A DNA stretch of 64,000 bases, taken from CAZMSQ01 sp964569025 (GTDB lineage: Bacteria; Bacteroidota; Bacteroidia; Chitinophagales; Saprospiraceae). The position numbers were made by a program, and so were the translations under genes. The notes under the pieces were generated by a model. The model was not told where the DNA came from, made no database searches, and saw only the letters and a program-made list of their open reading frames with translations. The stretch is from contig CAZMSQ010000012.1 of the NCBI GenBank assembly GCA_964569025.1, forward strand, positions 1 through 64,000. The letters are read 5' to 3'. The stretch's first letter is position 1. The number at the start of each line of letters is the position of its first letter. Positions 26,329 to 33,199 of the stretch are shown piece by piece.

Positions 26329-26742
26329 ATGTATCCAGCTCATCTTGTTGCCCCAATGTCAAAAGACCTCACCGATTTCGGATTCGAAGCCATGCAATCT
26401 GTCGAAAAGGTAGATGAGGTGTTGGGGAATGCGGAAGGAACCACACTGTGCGTCGTTAATTCAGTCTGTGGCTGCGCAGCAGCCAACGCGCGCCCTGGAG
26501 CCAAGCTTTCTCTTGCCAATGACAAGACTCCTGGCCGTCTGGTCACAGTCTTTGCCGGAGTCGACGCTGACGCCACCACAAGGGCACGGGAGTATATGCT
26601 CCCCTACCCCCCATCATCTCCTTCAATTGCTCTGTTCAAAGATGGAAAACTTGTCCATATTCTCGAGAGGCATCATATCGAAGGACGGTCAGCAGAGGTC
26701 ATCGCAGAAAATCTGAAGATGGCTTACAATACGTATTGTTAA
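26329..26742 (+). CDS. BrxA/BrxB-family bacilliredoxin
   Basis: A 137-residue thioredoxin-fold protein of the bacilliredoxin (YphP/YqiW) family. In Firmicutes these remove bacillithiol from mixed disulfides; many Bacteroidota also carry the family. The active site reads VCGCAAANARPG with the C-G-C motif, and MYPAHLVAPMSKDLTDFGF is the typical N-terminus. I chose the ATG at 26329 for that reason; a frame open 24 codons further upstream is not conserved. A strong hairpin follows the stop. Confidence 0.93.
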   Translation: MYPAHLVAPMSKDLTDFGFEAMQSVEKVDEVLGNAEGTTLCVVNSVCGCAAANARPGAKLSLANDKTPGRLVTVFAGVDADATTRAREYMLPYPPSSPSIALFKDGKLVHILERHHIEGRSAEVIAENLKMAYNTYC

Positions 26743-26769
26743 TTAAAGAGGTTCCTGGCAAGGAGAGCA

Positions 26770-26816
26770 GGGGTGTCTTGTGTTGAGATTTCACAATCTA
26801 AACGTGAGACACCCCC
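26770..26816. other. long hairpin after the bacilliredoxin gene
   Basis: GGGGTGTCT pairs with AGACACCCC (9 bp), then after a 3-nt internal loop GTTGAGATT pairs with AATCTAAAC (8 of 9), loop TCAC. No T run follows on either strand, so it is not a standard terminator. It may protect the mRNA 3' end or belong to a small RNA. The rest of the stretch up to 26971 holds nothing I recognise. Confidence 0.45.
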
Positions 26817-26971
26817 GCACAGATTCTCATTCGAATGATAGTTATCCCCGACGGCCGAACCGCCAGTCCCGGAGATCTCAGTTGGGAGTCGGTCTCTCGC
26901 ATGTGTGAGACGAAGATTAACACCTAGATATACCGCCTGAATTGATTGGAGAGCGCAATAAGCCCTGCCAG

Positions 26972-27163
26972 CTATTTGCGCTGCATGTGCTTTGGGAAAA
27001 GCCCTGATTTGGTTTTCGATCGTTTATATTGACCGTCCTTGCTCGTTTTAACTTGAGCGTCCTCTGTTATTTTGCATCCTGTCTTCGGTGTACACGAAAA
27101 AAGGAGAAAAAATGCCCCGAAAAGTAAGAACCCCGCCACTGTGAATCGTCTTCCTGATCGCAT
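26972..27163 (-). CDS. small lipoprotein (63 residues)
   Basis: A short frame that looks real. It has a positively charged start (MRSGRR), a hydrophobic run (FLLFGAFFLLF) and a lipobox ending SC, which give a lipoprotein signal. The mature part is only about 38 residues, basic, and ends SGLFPKHMQRK. Tiny lipoproteins with such a basic LFPK tail occur in Bacteroidota. No function is known. It is transcribed away from the HU gene. Confidence 0.6.
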   Translation of the reverse strand: MRSGRRFTVAGFLLFGAFFLLFSCTPKTGCKITEDAQVKTSKDGQYKRSKTKSGLFPKHMQRK

Positions 27164-27293
27164 GAACCCCTGTTTTTGTTAAAAATTTACCCGTTTGGAG
27201 CAGGAAAATAGTCATTTTTGAGCCCCAAAGGAGAGAAAAACGTCATAAACCCCAAAAAATAAAGGGTTTCCGTTGATTTTTAGTGCACAATGC

Positions 27294-27324
27294 TTGGTTT
27301 TCATACTGGCAGACTCTAACTTTG
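27294..27324 (+). promoter_or_regulatory. promoter of the HU gene
   Basis: TTGG (-33 like, 27294-27297), exactly 19 nt spacing, then TAACTTTG (-7, 27317-27324). This is the best match to the Bacteroidota promoter in the window and gives a leader of about 70 nt. Confidence 0.65.
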
Positions 27325-27403
27325 CCTTGAAAGTTTTGTGTCCGACACAGGAAACTGTCTGAGGACGTCCGTCTTAATTATTTTTTCATTTAAATGAATG
27401 TTC

Positions 27404-27676
27404 ATGAACAAGGGAGATCTCATCAACAAGATTGCCGACACAGCAGGAGTTAACAAGAAGCAAGCTTCTGATGCGCTTGACGCAGTACTGGACGGCATTC
27501 AGGATGCACTGAAGGCAGATGACAAAGTCACACTGATTGGCTTCGGTACGTTCTCAGTCGGCACAAGAGGCGCTCGCGAAGGTCGTAACCCACAAACTGG
27601 TGCGACAATCAAGATTGCAGCCAAGAAAGTCGTAAAATTCAAGCCGGGTAAATCACTTGCTGACTCTGTCAACTAA
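27404..27676 (+). CDS. HU-family DNA-binding protein
   Basis: A 90-residue histone-like HU protein that bends DNA and compacts the nucleoid. It has the usual N-terminal helices (MNKGDLINKIADTAGV), the signature GFGTFSVGTRGAREGRNPQTG with the beta-arm that enters the minor groove, and the C-terminal KVVKFKPGKSLADSVN. I chose the ATG at 27404, because the ATG two codons earlier would add residues not seen in the family. It has its own promoter and terminator. Confidence 0.96.
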   Translation: MNKGDLINKIADTAGVNKKQASDALDAVLDGIQDALKADDKVTLIGFGTFSVGTRGAREGRNPQTGATIKIAAKKVVKFKPGKSLADSVN

Positions 27677-27705
27677 TGACTTTGTCCGACAATTTGAAAT
27701 AAGGG

Positions 27706-27732
27706 AATGCCCTCCGGGGCATTTTCTTTTTT
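27706..27732 (+). terminator. terminator of the HU gene
   Basis: AATGCCC / GGGCATT stem with loop TCCG followed by TTCTTTTTT, 30 nt after the HU stop. Confidence 0.85.
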
Positions 27733-27825
27733 CAACCCCAATCGGTCAGTTTTTCCTGTCTGTCTGACCACATGAGCCACTGTTACCGTTGCTAAAGCGG
27801 ATGCACACGCAAGAGTAAACCACAC

Positions 27826-28170
27826 ATGGAACAAGCCGAAAAGCGATACTATACCATCGGAGAAGTTGCAGACCAGTTTGGGGTCAGCAAGTCCCTGATT
27901 CGCTTTTGGGACCAGGAGTTTGAAATGCTCCGCCCGCATAAAAACAGCAAGGGGGAACGGCGTTTCACTCCTGAAAACATCCGGCTCCTCAAGCAAATTC
28001 ACGGATTGGTCAAAGAGCGTGGATTCACGCTCAAGGGCGCACAGCAGGAGCTGTACCGCATCAGAGCATGGGAGTCGGAAAAAGAATCTGTTGTTGCAGA
28101 ACTACGTGAGGTACGGGAATTCTTAGTCAACCTCGTTGAAGGGACTGAAGAAAATCAGGAGGAGGTCTGA
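27826..28170 (+). CDS. MerR-family transcriptional regulator
   Basis: A 114-residue regulator of the short MerR type widespread in Bacteroidota. The winged helix-turn-helix covers about 8-78 (YYTIGEVADQFGVSKSLIRFWDQEF; RRFTPENIRLLKQIHGLVKERGFTLKGAQQEL), and a short coiled coil follows for dimerisation. No effector-binding domain or metal-binding Cys is present, so the signal is unknown. The last 16 nt overlap the end of the convergent ABC ATPase gene. Confidence 0.9.
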   Translation: MEQAEKRYYTIGEVADQFGVSKSLIRFWDQEFEMLRPHKNSKGERRFTPENIRLLKQIHGLVKERGFTLKGAQQELYRIRAWESEKESVVAELREVREFLVNLVEGTEENQEEV

Positions 28171-28817
28171 CCGATAGCACCAATTTCTATCCGGTTCCGG
28201 CAAAAGCGGTAATCATCAGATACATTTGAAGCCACCACCAGCAGCCTGTCACCAGCGTACTGCCTGATTAGGGTATGGTACCACTCAATTCCGTTTTGAT
28301 CAAGGTTGGTTGATGGTTCATCAACCATGAGGACTCTACTTTCAGACAAGACGGCCAAGGCGAGCTTGAGGCGCTGTTTCATGCCCGATGAGAAAAAGCG
28401 GATTTCTTTGTGGTGGCTGTTTCGGGGTAGTTGGATCAAATCAAGGACATCGCTGTCAGAAAGGCTGGGATGAAAGGGTTTGAAGCGCCGGTGGAACCGT
28501 ATAGCCTCCACCAAGGAGAATTCTTCGATCAACTCCATGTATGGGCCGGTCATGCTGATATGCTTGTAGACATCTTCAGGAGGCACTTTTGCCTGTTGAT
28601 AAGAAAAGAGAATTGTTCCTTTTGACGGAGTAAGGTGGCCGCAGAGGATTCGGAGGAGGGTTGACTTGCCAGCTCCGTTTGGACCTGTCAATGCATACGA
28701 TTGTGACGATTCGAATTCGAGATTCACATTTTTAAAGACCCATTGAAAGCGAAACCTCACACTCACAGCATTCAGTGAAATCCGGAATGCCGGGTTTTCC
28801 GCCTGAGAGGATTTCAT
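28155..28817 (-). CDS. ABC transporter ATP-binding subunit without adjacent permease
   Basis: A 220-residue ABC ATPase. Walker A is GPNGAGKST, the signature motif is degenerate (FSSGMKQRLKLALAV in place of LSGGQ), Walker B is VLMVDEPSTNLD, and the switch His is replaced (VVASNVSDD). The start overlaps the stop of lpxC-fabZ by four bases (ATGA), so it is translated with the lipid A genes. No membrane subunit is nearby. It could energise a separately encoded exporter. The overlap with lipid A genes suggests, but does not prove, an envelope role. Confidence 0.85.
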   Translation of the reverse strand: MKSSQAENPAFRISLNAVSVRFRFQWVFKNVNLEFESSQSYALTGPNGAGKSTLLRILCGHLTPSKGTILFSYQQAKVPPEDVYKHISMTGPYMELIEEFSLVEAIRFHRRFKPFHPSLSDSDVLDLIQLPRNSHHKEIRFFSSGMKQRLKLALAVLSESRVLMVDEPSTNLDQNGIEWYHTLIRQYAGDRLLVVASNVSDDYRFCRNRIEIGAIGQTSS

Positions 28818-30223
28818 TTGTCTGTCGTTTCTTCAGATTTACGCTGTACAATCTGAGCGGTCAGGTCAGCTTCCGAGGCAATGTGGTTGCCCACATAGGC
28901 CGTTCCTCTCATCTGTACAATCCCTCGCCTGATAGGAGCTTGCAATTCCAGTTTGAACAGCAATGTGTCACCAGGCACCACTTTTCTTTTGAATCGGGCA
29001 TTGTCAATTTTGAGAAAATAGGTGTCCCATTCTTCAGGATTTTCCTGCATAGAGAGGGCAAGGATGCCGCCTGTTTGCGCCATGGCTTCTATCTGAAGGA
29101 CGCCCGGAAATACTGGATTGCCGGGAAAATGACCTTGAAAGAATTGCTCGTTAAAGGTGACATTCTTGATTCCGACCACGTAGTGGTCAGTGAGTTCAGT
29201 GATTTTATCGATGAGAAGGAACGGGTAGCGGTGAGGAAGCATACCTGCAATCTGTGTACTGTCGAATATTGGCTCTGCACTGGGGTCATAAACAGGGAGG
29301 CCCTTGAGTTTTCGCTGTTCCAGATACTGTTTTCTGAGGATCCGGGCAAACTCAACGTTGGCCGTGTGACCTGGTTTGGTCGCCATGATGCGCCCTTTTA
29401 TTGGCTTGCCGACAAGCGCCAGATCGCCAATCATATCCAAGAGTTTATGGCGGGCAGGCTCATTACCGAAGCGAAGTGTAGTCAGGTCCAGAACACCTTC
29501 GCGCTCGACCCGGATATCCGGTTTGCCGAGCCGTTCGGCCAGTCGTTGGAGATCATGGGGCTCAAGAAGTCGGTCGACAATGACCACGGCATTGTCGACA
29601 TCCCCCCCTTTGATGAGGTTCTGATCGAGCAATAGCTCGAGTTCATGGAGGAAAACAAAGGTCCTGCAAGGTGCCACATCTTGTGCGTAATTTGAAAAAT
29701 CTTCCAGGCTTGCATACTGGTGGCCGAGTACAGGGCTCTGGAAATCAATCAAGGCAGTCAGCTGATAGTCAGCGGCAGGCAGGGCCAATAGTTCCGAGCC
29801 GGTCTCTTCATCACGGTAGCGTATGGGACTTGTCACTTCAAAATACTCACGTTCGGCATCCTGCTCTTCGAGCCCGGCTTGGAGCAACTGTTCAAGGATA
29901 GGTGCAGCGCTGCCATCCATGATTGGCGCTTCGGGACCATTGATCTGAATCAGGATATTGTCGATGCCTCCGCCGATGATGGCTGAAAGCGTGTGTTCAA
30001 TGGTACTGACGGAAGCATCTCCGGTTTGGATGGTTGTGCCGCGATTGGTGGATACAACTTGGCCGACATCGGCCGAAATGACAGGCTGGCCTTCGAGATC
30101 TATACGTTGAAATTTGATGCCGTGATTTGGAGGTGCCGGCAAAAAGGACATACTGACTATCTTACCGGTGTGAAGGCCAATGCCTTCTACCGAGGCCGGA
30201 CCCTGAATGGTGTATTGGTTCAT
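28814..30223 (-). CDS. lpxC/fabZ: bifunctional UDP-3-O-acyl-GlcNAc deacetylase / 3-hydroxyacyl-ACP dehydratase
   Basis: One 469-residue chain carries LpxC (1-310), which commits UDP-acyl-GlcNAc to lipid A, and FabZ (about 325-465), which dehydrates 3-hydroxyacyl-ACP for fatty acid elongation. LpxC zinc ligands are visible: H77 (STIEHTLSA), H259 and D263 (HKLLDMIGD), with the catalytic H286 (PGHTAN). FabZ has LPHRYPFLLID, H365 in GHFPGNPVFPG and E379. The fusion is characteristic of Bacteroidota and is not a frameshift. lpxD ends 3 nt upstream. lpxA, which often follows in this phylum, is not here. Confidence 0.96.
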   Translation of the reverse strand: MNQYTIQGPASVEGIGLHTGKIVSMSFLPAPPNHGIKFQRIDLEGQPVISADVGQVVSTNRGTTIQTGDASVSTIEHTLSAIIGGGIDNILIQINGPEAPIMDGSAAPILEQLLQAGLEEQDAEREYFEVTSPIRYRDEETGSELLALPAADYQLTALIDFQSPVLGHQYASLEDFSNYAQDVAPCRTFVFLHELELLLDQNLIKGGDVDNAVVIVDRLLEPHDLQRLAERLGKPDIRVEREGVLDLTTLRFGNEPARHKLLDMIGDLALVGKPIKGRIMATKPGHTANVEFARILRKQYLEQRKLKGLPVYDPSAEPIFDSTQIAGMLPHRYPFLLIDKITELTDHYVVGIKNVTFNEQFFQGHFPGNPVFPGVLQIEAMAQTGGILALSMQENPEEWDTYFLKIDNARFKRKVVPGDTLLFKLELQAPIRRGIVQMRGTAYVGNHIASEADLTAQIVQRKSEETTDK

Positions 30224-30226
30224 AGA

Positions 30227-31258
30227 TCAGGAATTTTTTGAGCGCTCCAGCTCGTCGAGACGCTTTTGGAGGTCGGGCAATTTTCGGAACACAGCATAGG
30301 CTCTGAGAAAATCATGATAGGGAAGTGCCGGCGATCCGTACAAGGTGCTTCCAGGCTCCTTGATATTCCGGTTGACACCACTCTGGGCCTGTATCCGTGT
30401 GCCGTCTGCTATATTCAAATGACCGGCAATTCCGGTTTGACCGCCAAGCATGCAGTGAGCTCCAAGAACCGTACTGCCAGCTATCCCAGTCTGCGCTGCT
30501 ACAGCAGTATGAGCGCCAATCTGTACATTATGGGCAATCATAACGAGATTGTCAATCTTGGCTCCTTGCCTGATGACAGTTGACCCCATGGTCGCTCTGT
30601 CAATGGTGGCTCCCGATCCGATTTCTACATGTTCTTCAATGACGACATTGCCGAGTTGGGGCACCTTGCGGTAACTGCCGTCTGCCTGGGGAGCAAACCC
30701 GAAGCCGTCAGCGCCGATGACTGTATTTGCATGGATGGTGCAATGGTCTCCGATTTCACAATCGTGATAAATCCGGACTCCGGGGTGAATCGTGACATGA
30801 GCCCCTATTTTGACATTCCTCCCTATGAAAACCTGTGCGTGAATTGTGGTGTGTGCACCAATGAAAGCCCCCTGCTCGATGACAGCAAAGGCTCCGACTG
30901 ACACATCGGCTTCGAGCACGGCTTCCGGGTGAATGTCAGCTTTGGGTGATTGACCTGACTGTGGACCCCGGGCAACAGATGAGGCAAACTGTTCCATCAG
31001 AAATGCCATGGCTGCATACACATCGTCAACCCGAATCAGGGTTGGCTGTATTTCCTGACGGGGTTGGAAAGCCTTGCTAACCAGCATGATGCTGGCATTT
31101 GTCGTATATGCGAATGACTCATATTTTGGATTCGCCAGAAATGTGAGGCATCCCTCAGTGGCTTCTTCAATTTTTCCGGGGCGATCCACCAATATATCAG
31201 GATCTCCCTCAAGAGTCCCTTTAAGCAGTTCGGCAAGTTGTCTGGCGCTGATTTGCAT
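30227..31258 (-). CDS. lpxD: UDP-3-O-acylglucosamine N-acyltransferase
   Basis: It adds the second 3-hydroxyacyl chain to the lipid A precursor, as a trimer in the cytoplasm. The 343-residue protein has the uridine-binding N-domain (about 1-100; GCLTFLANPKY), a left-handed beta-helix of hexapeptide repeats (about 105-300; for example IGAHTTIHAQVFIGRNVKIG), the catalytic-region motif GADGFGFAPQADGSYRKVPQ, and a C-terminal helix bundle for ACP. It is the first gene of lpxD-lpxC/fabZ-ABC ATPase. Confidence 0.96.
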   Translation of the reverse strand: MQISARQLAELLKGTLEGDPDILVDRPGKIEEATEGCLTFLANPKYESFAYTTNASIMLVSKAFQPRQEIQPTLIRVDDVYAAMAFLMEQFASSVARGPQSGQSPKADIHPEAVLEADVSVGAFAVIEQGAFIGAHTTIHAQVFIGRNVKIGAHVTIHPGVRIYHDCEIGDHCTIHANTVIGADGFGFAPQADGSYRKVPQLGNVVIEEHVEIGSGATIDRATMGSTVIRQGAKIDNLVMIAHNVQIGAHTAVAAQTGIAGSTVLGAHCMLGGQTGIAGHLNIADGTRIQAQSGVNRNIKEPGSTLYGSPALPYHDFLRAYAVFRKLPDLQKRLDELERSKNS

Positions 31259-31262
31259 GGCT

Positions 31263-31290
31263 CAAAGGTAGACAAATTTGATATTTCCAA
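31263..31290 (-). promoter_or_regulatory. promoter of lpxD
   Basis: TACCTTTG (-7, 31270-31263) with TTG (31290-31288) 17 nt upstream. It ends only 4 nt before the ATG, so the message would be nearly leaderless unless translation starts further in. Confidence 0.45.
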
Positions 31291-31506
31291 CGGCACCTCA
31301 AGACAGGGGCGACTCCTGATAGCAGTGAAATGTGTGGGCTGTCTGCAGGTCATTCACTTTTTGTGTATCTTCTGAAACTTTGGCCATAAAATTGGAACCA
31401 GAGATACTCAAATTAAGTTGGAATTTGGGACTCAGCAAATAAAAAGAGTAAGAATACCGTTGTTCCTGAGAAGACAACGTGCAGAGCATAGAAGGTGGAT
31501 GAGTAG

Positions 31507-31535
31507 AAAAAAAGCCCATCATGTTAATGATGAGC
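31507..31535 (-). terminator. terminator downstream of the HD-domain gene
   Basis: On the minus strand GCTCATCAT / ATGATGGGC (9 bp, one U-G pair, loop TAAC) is followed by seven T. The HD gene ends 125 nt upstream of it. Confidence 0.8.
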
Positions 31536-31589
31536 TTCTCGGATCAATCGGATTTTGAGATTAGCTTTGGTGTTTTATATGTTGTTCAA

Positions 31590-31620
31590 GGCAGTCCGCG
31601 AAAGCGCGGGCTGTCTTTTT
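31590..31620 (+). terminator. plus-strand terminator with no plus-strand gene
   Basis: GGCAGTCCGCG / CGCGGGCTGTC (11 bp, two G-U pairs valid only in plus-strand RNA), loop AAAG, then TTTTTATTTT. No plus-strand gene lies upstream for several kb, so it may end a small RNA or antisense transcript from the 31.3-31.6 kb stretch. That stretch holds no other recognised element. Confidence 0.6.
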
Positions 31621-31659
31621 ATTTTGTAACGTCCATGACTAAAGATTCGCTGCTCCTTC

Positions 31660-32247
31660 TCAAGGGGCATTCTTCACTTTTCCTTCCAGATTGGAGAGGT
31701 GTTTGCCTTTGAGGGCTTCTCTTCGTTGTTGTGTGGTGGTGGTAAAGTACCGGTGTGATTTCAAAAAATTTACCTGAATCCGATCCCACGCATTTGAGTC
31801 TGAAAGAATGCCAAGCTCTCGAAGTTCGAGAAAAAGGGTGTGGGCAATTGGGGAAAAGTCGCTGCGACCCAGATAATCCAGATCAGCATCGCAGAGGATC
31901 TCTTCGAGGAGTGTTGAGGGTGACTGTGGTATTTTGGTCGCCATGATCATGCCGCAAATCAGGTCTATTTCTCGGTTCGTATAGGCAAACATTGGTAGCG
32001 TTTGCCGTGCAAGCGAGCAGCCTGATTGTTCGTGTTCAATATGGCTGACCGTAAAGCCGATGTCATGATAAAGAGCGGCGGTTAGAACCAATGATGTTTC
32101 GTAAGGCGCTACACCTTCAAGCTGACATAACTCTTTGGCATTCTCCAGAACTTCAAGTGTATGGTGCTTGCCATGGTACGACAGTTTCGGGCTTAGCTCC
32201 CGATCCAACTTATTGATGATGTAAGCCTTGGCGGCACGGTAGTTCAT
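31660..32247 (-). CDS. HD-domain phosphohydrolase
   Basis: A 195-residue HD-superfamily protein. The metal-binding residues are in YHGKHHTLEVL (first His), AALYHDIGF (His-Asp pair) and ILCDADLDYLG (last Asp). The helical fold occupies nearly the whole chain. Members hydrolyse phosphomonoesters, nucleotides or cyclic dinucleotides, but this short stand-alone type has no assigned substrate. It is bounded by a GC-rich hairpin upstream and a terminator downstream, so it forms a single-gene unit. Confidence 0.85.
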   Translation of the reverse strand: MNYRAAKAYIINKLDRELSPKLSYHGKHHTLEVLENAKELCQLEGVAPYETSLVLTAALYHDIGFTVSHIEHEQSGCSLARQTLPMFAYTNREIDLICGMIMATKIPQSPSTLLEEILCDADLDYLGRSDFSPIAHTLFLELRELGILSDSNAWDRIQVNFLKSHRYFTTTTQQRREALKGKHLSNLEGKVKNAP

Positions 32248-32307
32248 GAACAGGTCTCTTCTCGAGGTTTATCCTGCAACTTTGGTGCCATTGATCAAAC
32301 GAGCAGC

Positions 32308-32332
32308 CCCGGGGTGAGGAGCTCACCCCGGG
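32308..32332. other. GC-rich hairpin between the HD and DUF4920 genes
   Basis: CCCGGGGTGAG / CTCACCCCGGG, an 11-bp perfect stem with a 3-nt loop, without a T run. It may act as a weak terminator for the DUF4920 gene (stop at 32361) or in the leader of the HD gene. Confidence 0.45.
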
Positions 32333-32360
32333 CGGTTGCGTGCTGATTGAACGGCGGGTT

Positions 32361-32936
32361 TTACTGTTGCGGATCAAGCAAAATAACCCCTGATGCCAGA
32401 AATTTCAGCTCCTCCTTTGGTTCGGTGATGGCATCAATTTCTTCCTGAGACTTACCGGCATCTTCAGCATAGTGCTTCAGGTCTTCGATGGGAGTGACTG
32501 CCCGATAGGCATACCCTTCTATGACGACCTGCCGACCGGCAATGTCTTTTGGGACAAAAAAGCCGTAATCCTTAAATTGGACCACCATTTCTTCACCCCC
32601 TTCCACACCCGGAGCAATGGTCATCCAACAGCCTTTCGCCTGGCACACCTCGTTGACTTCGCCGACCACCTTGAAATCCATGGAGTCGACGCCCTCCATT
32701 GAGGCCAACATGTCACCAAAAGAAACGGCGCCCTCTTCGGTTATGGTCTCCCCGAAGTGCTTCCCATCGCCTTCGTCCTCTGCAACATCGCCGTGGTCGT
32801 GGTCATGATCGTGGTCATGATCGTGTGCTTCTTGAGCCGTCTGCTCGCCAGATTCCGCGGTATCTGAAGACGGGGCGCTGCAGGAGGCGAAAATCATCAG
32901 GGAGAACATAGTAAGAACAGTGAAAATTCTGTACAT
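32361..32936 (-). CDS. DUF4920 lipoprotein with His-Asp repeat
   Basis: A 191-residue envelope lipoprotein. A signal ends at a lipobox FASC. Next comes a flexible acidic stretch containing five consecutive His-Asp pairs and a final His (about residues 38-48), a good divalent-metal chelator. A DUF4920 domain follows (about 60-191; CQAKGCWMTIAPG, VQFKDYGFFVPKDIAG, VVIEGYAYRAVTPIEDLKHYAEDAGKS). DUF4920 proteins have no assigned function. The two Cys in CQAKGC could bind metal or form a disulfide. Zn, Ni or Cu handling is inferred from the His tract only. Confidence 0.85.
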   Translation of the reverse strand: MYRIFTVLTMFSLMIFASCSAPSSDTAESGEQTAQEAHDHDHDHDHDHGDVAEDEGDGKHFGETITEEGAVSFGDMLASMEGVDSMDFKVVGEVNEVCQAKGCWMTIAPGVEGGEEMVVQFKDYGFFVPKDIAGRQVVIEGYAYRAVTPIEDLKHYAEDAGKSQEEIDAITEPKEELKFLASGVILLDPQQ

Positions 32937-33199
32937 AATGACGTTTTTTGAAATTTGAAAAGAATGATTTCAAAGGTCGAAAATACTGATTTACCAAATA
33001 TTCCCACGTAATTTAGAAAACTCTTCAGACCCTGTAACTGACAAATGGCAATTTCGGGAAGGGAGATTTTCCCGGACAGTTGACATTTTTGGCAAATATT
33101 TTGCTGCTTCACACTGTGTACGATGATTGGAGAAAACCGCGTTTTCTTTCCCGATTGTCTTTCCGGGGCTTTCCCTCTCTCAATGACCGATTTACAGTG

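Noticed and set aside
28775..29635. 286-codon open frame on the plus strand
   Set aside because: It is antisense to lpxC-fabZ, and its translation has no motif.
28814..30223. LpxC-FabZ read-through as a lost stop codon or assembly fusion
   Set aside because: The fusion is the normal form in Bacteroidota and both active sites are intact.
31562..31569. TAGCTTTG as a promoter for a small RNA
   Set aside because: There is no -33 box at the proper spacing, and the transcript would be only about 45 nt, little more than the terminator itself.
31521..31712. 63-codon plus-strand frame near the unexplained terminator
   Set aside because: It runs through the terminator hairpin and into the HD gene in antisense, with no coding signature.
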